This document shows, in pieces, positions 34,855 through 48,000 of a DNA stretch of 64,000 bases (position 1 is the stretch's first letter; each line of letters opens with the position of its first letter). A program made the translations under genes and the position numbers. The DNA is from Pomphorhynchus laevis (taxonomy: Eukaryota > Acanthocephala > Palaeacanthocephala > Echinorhynchida > Pomphorhynchidae): NCBI GenBank assembly GCA_012934845.2, contig WNNJ02002920.1, forward strand, positions 1 through 64,000. The letters are read 5' to 3'. A model generated the notes under the pieces. The model searched no databases, was not told the DNA's origin, and saw only the letters and a program-made list of their open reading frames with translations.

Positions 34855-35085
34855 TTCTAATAAAATGCATTTATTAAATTATTTAAATGATTTTGAAGAA
34901 AACCAATATCGTTACAAATTGTTGCAATTCTTAAAATTTCATTATTAAATTTATTATATTTTATGATATGGCATGGATTTATGATATTTATGGATTTATT
35001 ATATGGCATGTGAATTTTTATGAATCGACTTATACATACCGCGATGTATCAGAATAAGGATTAGAGATCATAGGTGAAAGTTCTA
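34855..35085 (-). mobile_element. Naiad-like fragment between fold-back arms
   Basis: 34860-34950 is close to 2646-2740 (RT thumb region of the Naiad-like copy). 35038-35085 matches the start of its 3' block (ATGTATCAGAATAAGGATTA). The middle is deleted. Confidence 0.65.
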
Positions 35086-35169
35086 TGTCATTTAATTAAT
35101 TAAATTAAATATAAATTTCATTTAATTAAATATAAATTTAATTAAATTTAACTCGATTTTAATTTATTG

Positions 35170-35305
35170 TGGATAACATTCTGATGATGACAACAGTTGA
35201 TTGTCGAAAATTTAAAAATAGTATGATATTTTTTGTGGCAAAGTGGATGTCCAGAAATATACTTTATTTACCAGACTCTAAATCCTTAATAATGTTTCGT
35301 AAAAG
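35170..35305 (+). repeat. Penelope-type terminal repeat, right arm, hammerhead-like core
   Basis: CTGATGA (35181-35187), one T, GACAA (35189-35193), loop, TTGTC (35201-35205), GAAA (35206-35209). It is inverted relative to 34290-34430. Confidence 0.72.
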
Positions 35306-36029
35306 TAAAAGATTGATTTAAAGACTTAACAAGAAAGTTTGTAATATCATTTAATATTAATTGCAGGTATAGATTTTTGTTATCCTAGCTTGAATAATAG
35401 ACTAGTCATCAAATACTTTTGTTTTAATCACTAAATAAATTTTACAATGTTATATATATTTATATAATATTTTCATATAAAATTTCGTTGCAACTGTTCG
35501 AATCAATAAATATAATCTATAATATAATATAGATATAATATAATCTATCTTATTTGTATGCCAATATCAATAATGAACATTCAAGTGTACTATATTATAT
35601 GTTAAGCGTTGATACTTGTAGATTAGATTGGTTGAAAATACATTGATTCATCAATATTGTAGTTTGTTACAAAATGAGATCATCTGAAACATTTACTATC
35701 CTGTAGCTATTCTGCCGATAATATATTGAGTCGACAGTAACATCGAATAAGTAAAATTCCGAATTCATTTATTAAAGTAGTAAAGTTAATTTATATATGC
35801 GTTTCAAATTATATTAGTTTTTATAAATACTGACATACAATTCATACCATTTAGATCTGGCTTATTTATGAATATATCGAGATGTTTCATCGTAATCTTT
35901 TTATGACTCACATTTAATTGGTTGCATTAATATAATAAGTTTAAATCGACAAACGTAATCGTTGTTTTTTTTTCAATTTAAATTGTATGCATTCCTTAAC
36001 TGTTAGTTTTAATTTCATTTTTTCAATAG
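35306..36029. other. AT-rich DNA upstream of the transporter exons
   Basis: No recognisable first exon. The N-terminal few residues of the transporter must be encoded somewhere upstream, or by the ATG at 35987 read through without splicing. Confidence 0.4.
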
Positions 36030-39000
36030 CAAACAAACTTGGAGAATGGCAACTTGCGTGTATACTCTCGAATTGCATGATGGGTGTGAGCATTGTGGCA
36101 ATGCCGCAATGTTTTCGCAATGTATGTATATATGCCACAATGTTTTCGCAATTTATGCATCCTTTTTTCTATTTAGACGGGTATCCTATTTTCTACCTTG
36201 CTGCTAGTATTTAGTTCTATTATATGTTCATATACTTGTAAATCGTTGTTAAAGTTTAAACGGATATTGAAAGTGCAATCTTATGACGCAATCGCCGGTG
36301 CTCTACTTGGCAAGCAAGTTCGATTGTTTGTCCAAAGTTGGTATGTTCTTTTATTTTGTCGTTTTGAATAATTATTATTTTAATAGCACTATACACTTGA
36401 GAAAATATAATAGGCAAAACTCGCAATCTCCAGATTTTAATTTATAATAGTTGCCAGGTCACACAAGGTGACTTTCGCGTTGAAAACCAGTTACGGAATA
36501 TTTCCTTTATAACTTCCAATTCTAAACACCCTTACTACTAACGGCACCATTGCCACAGCCGTTTTCGTTTAACCCGCTTTTTGTCACATATTGCTATCCC
36601 CGGGATCATCAGAAGCCTGACCAATCATGATCTCCAGAAACTACATTATTCGAAATGCTATCATTCATGCTTATCCTAGATTGTTTCGTATGGGATCATG
36701 ACGATTGATTGAAATCAGGGTTGGTGATCCTGTGATGGATTCATTTTTATTGAATAGTTGCTAGGTCATACAAGGTGACGTTCGCATTGAAAACCAGCTA
36801 CAGAATCCTATCTTCATGACTTCCAATTCCATACACCCTGACTACTAACGGCACCATTGCCACTACTAACGGCACAATGGCGCCGTTAATATCCAGGGTG
36901 TATGGAATTGGAAGTCATGAAGGAAATATTTTGTATATTTTTCATGATCCCATACGAAACTATATATATTGCTGAAAAGTATAATTTGAAAAGTAGCCCA
37001 GGATCCACGAGGGATTCCATTTATATTCCAAAAAGTTTAAGATTAAAGTTTAAACGAACTACATATATTTGCTGTACGTGTGAGCCCAGTAATGCACTGA
37101 ACTAAAACTATGCGTAAAATTTCAAAATTTCAAAATTTCAAATGCATAAAATCAGTTATTATTTTATTATAAAGCTAGCAATCGCTTTAAATAATACAAT
37201 ATTAATACATGTACAAAATCTGCAATAATTGTGACTAATTTTTCATTGTATCGAATTTGCAAAATGTGACTCACATGTGGTCATGTTTGCAAAATCGTTA
37301 CTTTAACTGATCGCATTCAGCTGCAAAGCTTTCTGTACTTTAGAGTGTAAGATTTCAGCAGGCGAAAATTTTGTGTCATAATGAAAACGATAAACCACAA
37401 ATTCTTACAGCTTTTCTAATAGTGACAGTTCTTCTGTATATTTTGGAGGCCTGTAGCAATTTGCTATTGCCACCAGTATGTTATTAAGCAAAACTTTTCT
37501 TCTTTTCTCCGGAAGAACATTTCTTGTAATCGCAAGGTATGTTGCGAGGACAATCCCTCAGTATACATGTTGAACACCCTGATAACTCCATAGTATATTG
37601 GAGGAATACGTAAAGTAGTGTTATTAGAGTTCTAAATATATCCTGACTTTTAAATATCCTAATCATCGCCACATATCGATAGTCAGACAGCCTTTACCTG
37701 TTTTAAAATCATATTTTTCTTCTTCCTTTTTCCTTCAGGAAATTCACAATAGTATTTTTTAATAAAACAAGTCGGCTAGCCATTTTAATATTTGTTCGGG
37801 TTTATATTCACCTTCATAGATGAATGCTTAATTCACTTATGCTTCACACAACCATTGTTTCAGCAGAATCAACCTCGTAATATATGGAAACGCTCTGTAG
37901 ACTATAGTGTTTCTGAAACTTAAGAAACTATCATCTTTAACAGTAAAAATACGTTATTTTTTAATTGTAGTAACATCGTGTAAATACTTGTTTGCGCAAA
38001 CTTCACGTCATTGTTATATGTTTCTTCCTTGTCGTCGCTGTTTTTTCCATATAATATTTAGCCAATGAATTTTCATTCATGCTTCAATACTATTTGGATA
38101 ATGTTTGGAGTCAAGCATATGTTTTATATTCGGTAGCTGAGTACCTATACGAATGATATCTTTATTACAAGCAAAAAATCCATACTCGTTCAATCGTTAA
38201 ATGCCATGATTATCAAGTTCCCAATGTTAGCCTTATTCTTATGGGTGAAGCGAGCTGTGGATTTGTTTATTTTTAAATATCGACCTTTGCCAACAATTGT
38301 TGCCTTTTCCTTAAACATATCCAAGAATTTTTATTTGTGTGATGGTCTTTATTCGTTATATGTGCTGGATTCAGTATGTCTTAAAAGAAACAAAACACTA
38401 TGGAATCGTTGCATGACATGGAAACGCAAATGTGAAATAAAAACCACACACGTCGATGTATAGTAAAGCAGTAAGTGAGAAATATTTATGCGAAATAGAT
38501 GCAGATGGATTAACAATGGAAAGTGATTATCTCCAACTTTGTTCATCGTACATTTGCATTATATTACTCACATCCTGCCTTAAGACGTATTTTTGGTAGT
38601 ATGATGTTACGCCTTCCGTTTTATCATCAATTGGATACGCGGATGCTGAATGCATATCACAATCTTTATAGTTTATTTGATTTAAATTTTTGAATTTTAT
38701 AAAATTTACACTTTATTTGATTCCAATTATTGCTTTTATAAAATTTACACTTTATTTGATTTTACTAAGCTTATTTTTTGTTTGCTGTTTAATGGCATAG
38801 GCTTTGTTATCAAATTGCATTAATTTGCTAAGATTTCGGTACCTTAAAAATATTAACACGAATTGAACTATATTTTAAATATTCTATATTTTTAGTGTTT
38901 GTTTGATGCTTATTGGCTTAGTAATTGCTTACCAAACAGCAATACGATCTCTTTTAGTGAAGATATTTATGGCAAATTCTATTCTAAACAGTACAGATCA

Positions 39001-42000
39001 TGATTTGATGATAGTTAGTATTAATTTGCTTTATTATTGATATGTGTTTGTGAATACTTTGCACCGTACAAAATGTTATACATTTCTCTACTTTCTGCCG
39101 TAGGTTCATGGCAAGAATGATATTGATCAGAAGAAATACATGATGCCAAATATTGGAGGTTCACTTTCTTTATGCATTTTAACAGTCTTAATAGCATTTC
39201 CCCTGTCGCTCTCTAGTGGGGCTGACAGGCTCGGATGCATAAGTTATTGTGCAATTATTTTGTACGGTCTGTTGGCCATCTTTGTAAGTACGTCATCTCT
39301 CGGTTTTGTATGATATGCTTATTATTAAGAAACATTTCCTTTCTAAATAACTTTATTTTAATCTAGCTGAATGCTAGTTTGAATTATAGAAACCAAAAAA
39401 ATAACAGAATAATTAGTTTTAATAAAAAATACTAGTTTCATATTCTGTTTTGATAGCTGCTGCTTTCACTTTTAGGAAAATAGTCTATATATTAATTTAA
39501 AAATATGTATAGAGCTATTTTGGTTATTTCTATTTCCTAATTTTCATTTGAGAAAAAAGCTATGAGATTATTTCTGCTTTATCACAGAGTTTCATACTTT
39601 AGAATATAAATTATTCTAAATTCAATTTTCTAAGTTTTTCTAAACTCAATTTTGTAAATTATAATTTATATTATATAGTTTATAAATTATTCTAAATATA
39701 AGTTTATAAATTATAAATTATAATTACAAAATTATAAACTATATTTTATAATATTAATTATTATAGAAAAGGCAATAAATAATGTACCCATAGGCATCAT
39801 TACAAGTATAAGAATAAATGTCATATTGTATTATTACACTATAAAAACAATAATCTTAAACTTACATAATTGTTAATGCATTAATCAAGGCCAGGATGAT
39901 GAATTCTGTTCCATGCCCTCTACATCTGTTTAAAGGTGTTGGGTTATATTTATGTTGTGACATGTGTTTTTCAAGATATCTTGTCTCTCCCTCTTTTTGT
40001 TTAATTGTCAAAATTGGTATATAGTATATCACAACAAATATTTGAAACAATTGATTTCGTACTAAAGTGGGGTATTAACCAAATCAAACTTTGTAACTTT
40101 GGCATGTATATGACTTCAGCATATATATATTACACTGATTTAATAAGGAGATCATAGAATCGATGCTGGTTATCCTTTGATGAATTCTTTCATTTATATT
40201 GTCAAATGTGTTAGATTACACAAGGTGATTTCGCAGTAGAAACCAGCTACGGTAACATTTCTTCATTACTTCCAACTCTATAAACCTTAACTTACAGAAT
40301 CCCATATTTTAAGCCTGACGTATTAATCGTGTTTCGTCCGCTACCGCCGTGTAATGGTGCACCCAAACTAATCAGAATGTCGCGTACCGCCGTTTACTTT
40401 TAAACAACTTTTACGCTTTCAAATTCGAACGTAGTTCTTTTGATTGGTGGGTCAACATCTGACTGAGAGACTGACCATCTAGTACAGATTGTTTCATTTA
40501 TTTTATCAATTTTGCACAAGGTGATTTCACAGCAGAATATTGATGCAGGATAATTCCTAAAGTAGCATTCTTTAATAAAATTAAAAGATAAATTGGGCTT
40601 TTAAATGAATTAAATCCTTACTTCACATTGAAATGTTCTTTAAAATTTACTTGAATAATGCTTTAATTACCCTTTTTGACACTTAGATATTTGCAATTCG
40701 AATAGGACGTTATTCTTTAATAATCTGGATAATTTAATCTTTGTATCTCAAGTAGAATAATAATCAAGCAGTAAACGGCACACTTAGTTTTAAATAAATA
40801 TACATTAAGATAAGAATTATGCGTTATATTTATTTGAAAATAACAACACCTTTTACTTATGCATCTAGGAAGATGAGCGGAAACCCGATTTTTAATTTAT
40901 CTCCTAGTGATATCATACTTTCAATTAAACACATTTTATAGAATTTATAAAGAATTTATAATTAGAATTGCCCATTACAACTATATTTTTTTATTATGGT
41001 GATTAATCAAGGTTATATTTACTATATTTAGATATGTTTGCATTCAACAGTGAATATTTTCTCTAGACATTTACAAATTGCACAAAATGTATCTATTTGG
41101 TGTTGGGAAGGCATGACCACAAGCTTGCCTATATTTCTGCTAGGAATGTGCTGTCATCCGTGAGTTTTTCTTTTATTTAATTACGTTGAAATTCTCGTTT
41201 AGTTGTTATTTTATTATATCAGCAACTGGGAGAATACTTTTGGCATTCGCTATATTTTTGCCACATATTTGTTCTCTATTTCTCCGTTTATTATCTTTCT
41301 CAAACATAAGTGTCTAATTTTGTAAACGCTCTTCGAGTATTAATTAACCTAAATTCAATATTATATTCCTTAACCCGAAGCTTAAAGTTTTAATAAACCT
41401 TCTGTGATTTAAGTGTACCTGCGGGAAATGTTGCCAAAAGGATTCGAAGCGACACTAGCTTTTCATACAATTATGATGTGCATTTATAAATCCGCCTTTT
41501 TGTTTATGATAGGTAATCACAGAATACGTCTACGGGAATGGACGATGATATTATGGACACAGTAACATGATGGATACATTATTTATAATGTGCCTTTTTG
41601 AATTTTTAATCGTCATTAAGATATTTCAAGCTTTGGTCGATTGACCCTTACTTAAAGCAAGAATAAAGTGGAATAATAATCAGTTGTGCAATTTGTTTCT
41701 CGATTTAAATTTGGCGGCGATATTTAAGTTGCCTTTCATTTATATAAATAGCTTGGACCATTACAATATTAGTAGAGAAAAGTAAAATAAATCCGAACTG
41801 CCGCAAGAATTATTATTAAAGAATTTCATATAGATATGTGAAGGGTTCTTCTAAAATTGTTAAACCGATAACAAAGTCTTAAGGTTTTCTCTAATAGTTG
41901 TAGCTGATTGAAAATTTTTCGAATTCCATCTTATGTTTCTTATACACACAAGTATAAACTTCTAAGTATTTCTTAATGCCAACGTAAACAAACTATACCA

Positions 42001-45000
42001 TCTGTGTTTAGTTTTAACTGTTCAACTTGGTAAGATACCAAACTAGGCGTCTTGATGTTGTCTATAAACTTATAAATCTTGTACTTTTCCATTGCTTTCT
42101 GTATAATCTAAAATTTAGAATATCGTGCTAATAAATAATAACCAAAAACATAATCTGTTGATGAAAGCTGTAAGCTCAAATTAGTTCATCTCACTGTATC
42201 CATCGAAATTATTTTTCTTTGATAAAAGGAAATTAATTCTGGTAAGTTTTAAGTTTTGATTCACTCTGCTAATGCGCTAATGTTATATTTCAGGCTTGTG
42301 AACGTTTATTATTTTATACATGCCATTGTAGTTTAGTTAAACTTGTTGCTGTTTAAAACGAGTACAAACCTCATCATTACCTTTATCTATTTGCAAATTC
42401 CACTATGTAGAGGGTCTGGATTCAACTTCTATTTGTTTGCGAATATTATACGTGAAGCGATCGAATAATGAAATTTAAACAACGATGATTCGCAAAAACG
42501 TTAAAACCACACTGAATTCATTGCAGTGCAATTTGCATAGGAGGCAATAACCCATTGAATTCAAAGCAAAATATCGGTCTGCATGTGATACAAATCGTTG
42601 ATGATTTGCATCCCCTTTGTTGCATCGATGCTTGAACAAATAGTGCTAGTTTTAAATTCTCTATTGAGCTTCTCTGCATCCCGCGCGTTGCAGGGATATA
42701 CATACAGCTAATCTTATAAATTGCTCCGTAAATTGTGCTTTTTTTATTAGAATATCATCGTTAACCTTTGAAGTAAACCTTCGTTTTTGACAACTATTTT
42801 TTGTTAAAAAAATAATTCTGCTGTTTATTTGAAGTAATTAGTGCGTGTCTAAAAATACTAAAATAGATTTGCTTCTTTAGATGGGTGGTATCCACCTTGG
42901 ACACGAGTACATCAAAATATCAAAGGGTTCAAGGTGAACAAATTATCGACAAGGCCATTATTCTTACAGCCTCATTGTATTGGATCGTAAGTTTTTTTAT
43001 ACACTTTTAAACTAATATTTTTATTGTCTCGTTTTTAATATCTATTTTATCTTTTGCGGTTATGTAATAACCACAAATGAACCTTAAAATGCCTATATTT
43101 CAGTCCGTTGTATATTAATATTACTTGATAGCAATACTTTAGCATAATTAATAATGTGATTATTATGTGGGCATTTCCATGGACGTATTTTGTTTTATTT
43201 TGAACCACTATGTGTACTACAATACACAAATATTACAGTATATACGTATTTTTAACAGCTATGTAGAATTAATAAACATTTGTTAGAAATCGCTTTACTA
43301 AAATTTTTATGTAATAAAATATATGATTTATTGTGCTTATTTTTATGTAGTAAAGGATTTGTCTTATTAATTGATTTATTATTAATCAGTTAAATGAAAG
43401 TAACTGATTGATTATGAAGCTAATGAATATCTTAACCGTTATCGTCTAATGCTTTCGTTAAATAAAAAGTCAAAATAAATAAAAAATCATGATATTTGTA
43501 AAAGCGGACTTAAATTAAACGTGTGCACTAATTTAAGGTTAAATCTAATTACAGTTTATGCAAACATATTTCTTCAACGTAAAAAACTATAAAAGCAAAT
43601 AATTTTCGACTGTGTTTGGAATGCTGGACATCCCTACTATTTCGAGGATAGTAGGACACTCAAATATCCATTAATCTCTTTCAAAGAAAAATTTAAGACG
43701 AAATTAGTAGAAGATTTAGAATACGTTTAGATACGCCGAGCTTTGAATTAGATGCAACTCATGTCTATGAATACAAAAATTCAATATTAAGATAATATTA
43801 CATTTCACAGTCCATTATGTGCTATTAATGTTAGTATTCTTGTTAGATCTAACGCTGTTATCAGTATTACTGAAATGTATAATTTATATCTTTGATAAAA
43901 TAATTGTATTAGTGATTCTAGCTTTCGACTTTCTGCTTTTTAATTTGTGTATTGGTTAATACCATAGACACAAAGGACATATGATATGCGTATTAACTCT
44001 ATATAAGAAAGAATTATCATTCTCGAAAGCTTGTCTATTGTAAATGTGAATGTTCTTTATTGCACACCCACCAGACCACATTAATAAATGAACTTATTTA
44101 TTTTAATACACCTAGTGCTTGTGCTTTATTTAGTTTCCAACGTTAACTTTTCATTGAGGAATGACACTGAATATCGTTTTAAGCATCTGCTATTACAGAG
44201 TTTAGTAATCATATGTTAATATAACATTTGCGATAGAAGATTGTGCCAATGACCAGTTGTTTTTCATTGAATTCTTGGTAAACTCATTACCCCTACATCA
44301 TTGCGTGTTTTCCTTAAACTGCGAAAAATAATGTGCTTACGAATTGAACATTTTAAATGATTTTGTTTTTCAAATATTGCATGAAATAATCAATGCATAT
44401 TGTTGTTGTGCATGCATTCTCGAATTGGATGTCGGGAGAGCTGCTAAGAACCATAAATTTCATATTTTTTAATTGTTATGTGTGAAACGTTTCAAAGGTA
44501 ATTGCTGTTTTTAAAAATTTAGTCTTTAGAGAATAGTTCTTGCTGATTTGTTTTATGTATTATTCATTTAAGGCAGGCGTTTTCGGATGTCTTGGTTTTG
44601 AGGGATCGCTAGTTCCAGGTGATTATCTGTTTGTTTTGGACAAGAGATCCACGAAAGGAATAGTCGAGTTGATATTTATTGTAACGTGTCTTTTGTCGAT
44701 ACCTTTACTTCTGCATCCATGCCGGATTTTGATATGTAGCAAACTCAGTCCACAGGTAATTTGATAAACTGTGTAAATTGTTACTAAAATCTCTTAAATT
44801 CATACTTAAATAATTCATACTATTGTGCAACAATCACCTCGGTGAAACAATAAAAACTTAAAACTATTGATCTGACGAAACAAAAAAACTTGTAACTATT
44901 GACCAAGTTAAACAATAAAATCTTGTAATAATGTGTCAGGTGAAATAATAAAATTTTGTAATAATCAGTCAGATTTAACAATGAATAAAATCTAGTAATA

Positions 45001-48000
45001 ATTGGCCAGGTGATCAAATGCAGTCTATTAAGCGCTAAGTGTAAATCACTATTATTAATCAATAATTGAAAAGTCTACTCATCGTAATGCTTGGTTATAG
45101 ACTGTTTAGACATATTTACATGAGTTCGTACTGCACCCATTTTATATTATCATACTATTGACTATTTAACGTTTGTTAAAATTTCAATATTTTAAGTACA
45201 ATCTCGATAACCGATAGAATTTTCTGTACGACATCGCTTTACTAAAATTTTTATGTAATAAAATATATGATTTATTGTGCTTATTTTTTATGTAGTAAAG
45301 GATTTGTCTTATTAATTGATTTATTATTAATCAGTTAAATGAAAGTAACTGATTGATTATGAAGCTAATGAATATCTGAACCGTTATCGTCTAATGCTTT
45401 CGTTAAATAAAAAGTCAATATAAATAAAAAATCATTATATTTGTAAAAGACGGACTTAAATTAAACGTGTGTACTAATTTAAGGCTAAATCTAATTACAG
45501 TTTATACAAACATATCTTGTTTGGTCGATAGTAACGACCAAACACACCTTGCTTTCAAATTTGTATTTTTTTTCAACCAATTCAATTATTTTCATTACCA
45601 CTTCTTTACAATATTATTTGATAAGTAAACTAATAGCGCATTTTGCTATTGATTTCTATTGCAATTAATTACAATCAAATCTTTGTTTTCAAGACTAAAC
45701 TTCTTTCTTAATTTTCCCTTTGCCTTTAATTTGCTGAATAAACAATGGAACATCCAGTAGTTCATGCTATTTCAAAGAACCAGAACATTTTAATTGTAAA
45801 CAATCATTGTTCTTGCAAATTCTGAAGAATTCGAAAATATTTAATGAATATTTTATTTTCTTCGAAAAATTGAATATCGTTGTTTCTAATAATTATTTTT
45901 CTTAATTGTGGCATTATTGTTCTTCGAAAAATAATGCCACAATTAAACATGTACAGTTCAGTTAATTGTTTATATCCAATTAAACTAATTAGTTTACTTA
46001 ATTAATGTATAATAAGGTTAATATTATATTAACTTAATAAATAATAACGATAAAAATAAAATTTTCAATTTCTTATATTGTGACTTAAATTATTAGTTTG
46101 GTAAGCTGATTAATGGCGAAAGCTTATATACATTTAAAATTAAAATTTGGAAAACTTATATATTCGATAAAATTAGAGAGAAAATGAAAATAACGAACAA
46201 TTATAAAAGAATAGATCAAATTAATAAAGATATGTATACAGAACTTACTAAATTAAAGGATAACTATATAATAACAACTATTGATAAAGCTAGTAATAAC
46301 TTTGTCTTCATATGCAAAAGGCTTTATTATGATATACTAGTGAAAGAGGTTAATTCTAATGATTTAAATGTAAATCCAACATATGAATGTAGTTATTTAA
46401 ATTTAGAAACAGTTATTACAAGTCATTGTTCAATAATGGATAAGAAGGTTATAAAAATTGAATCAGATAATAAAACTTTACCTATTGGAATCTAAAATTA
46501 CATAAATATCCAATAAAACCTAGGTTAATATGTAGTGCTTTTAAATGTACATTAAAGCCTCTTAAGCAGTAAGGCATAGCAATGTTAGAGCTGAACCTTT
46601 TATTAAATTAAACATTTTATTTTTATAGTTTGTTCTTTAAAATTGTGATAATGTCGTTACATGTCGAAATGTCAATTTTTCAATAAATCTTTAATTTATC
46701 TTCTTGATTTCAATAAATCTTGGTTATTTTTGTATGACATTTTATTCAACATAAATGTGTGCTACAAAAAGTATTTAATTGCATTTATTAGTTATCAAAT
46801 TATATATTGTTTTAGCTATTTTATTCCATAAATTATTTTACGATAAAAATATTCAGATAGCGTTAATGATGACGAATGTACTTTTCCGACAATATTTCAT
46901 GAATTATCGTAATTTTAACTTTATTTGTTTACAGAAAAATATTAATTAAACACATAGGTATTTATTGTACTTCGTATTAAAACCATGCAATTATTTTTAT
47001 CTTCTTGATTTTCGAATAGCAAATGTTAGAATTTTAAAATTTCAAAATAGTAGCAAATGTTATTTTCGAATATCCATATTTTCGAATAGCCAATGTTTAA
47101 TAAAAATAGTTTTCTCTTTGTACTTTCTCGCAAAAAAGCTTTGTTCACTATGACAACATTCAAACGTAAATATCGTTATTTTTAATATTTGTAGAATATT
47201 CACCCACATTACATAATGACAAATCACAAAGTGCGTAGGTATTTTTATAAAACACACTTTACTGTACGTGCTACGTTAAACCGGAACCCTAAAGTTCTTG
47301 CTTAATTATATCCAAAGCCGGTTAAAGTTAAATAATTAAATGTTAAGTGACAGAGTTAGATACAATATATCCTTACCGTTTATATAACTTAATCTTAATG
47401 ATTAAAGTTAGATTCAAAGTCACACTTTGTATCTAACTAAGATATATTCTTAATTAGTTAGCTATATACGTGTATATAGCTGCTACTTAAAATTTGTTGT
47501 TTATTGCAGTATATTTTTACATTTAACGTAGATAATATGCTAAAATTTAAATTTTAAACTGATTTTAATTGCTATTTTAAGCAAGCTTACCTTTATATTG
47601 TTTACAAGCACACATTGTTCATTTTATCATTTTAATATTAGATCCAGAACGTTCTTCCGCTGCAATCTAAACTCGAAAAAACGCCGTTATCAAATACGCC
47701 TGTATATGTCACTGCCGTGCTTCTGATCATAACAACGAGTACTGCACTACTATCTCAAAGCAGTTAAGTAACGTATAAGTTCTCTTAGTTTAATATCATT
47801 CTTTAATATTTTAATCGTGTTTTTTATCAACTTAAATGCGTAACTCGTCAATAACATATCATTCTTTATCGTGACTTCTTCATTACATTAAAATAATGTT
47901 TATTGAGTGATCATTACTTGAGTAACAGATAAAGTTATTTAAATTTATAATAACTGGACATTTGCATGCCAAATAATTTTTCAGGTGTATAATAACAATA

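Noticed and set aside
38206-38463. 85-residue open frame in the transporter intron
   Set aside because: No splice sites in frame and no family signature. The neighbouring exons join without it.
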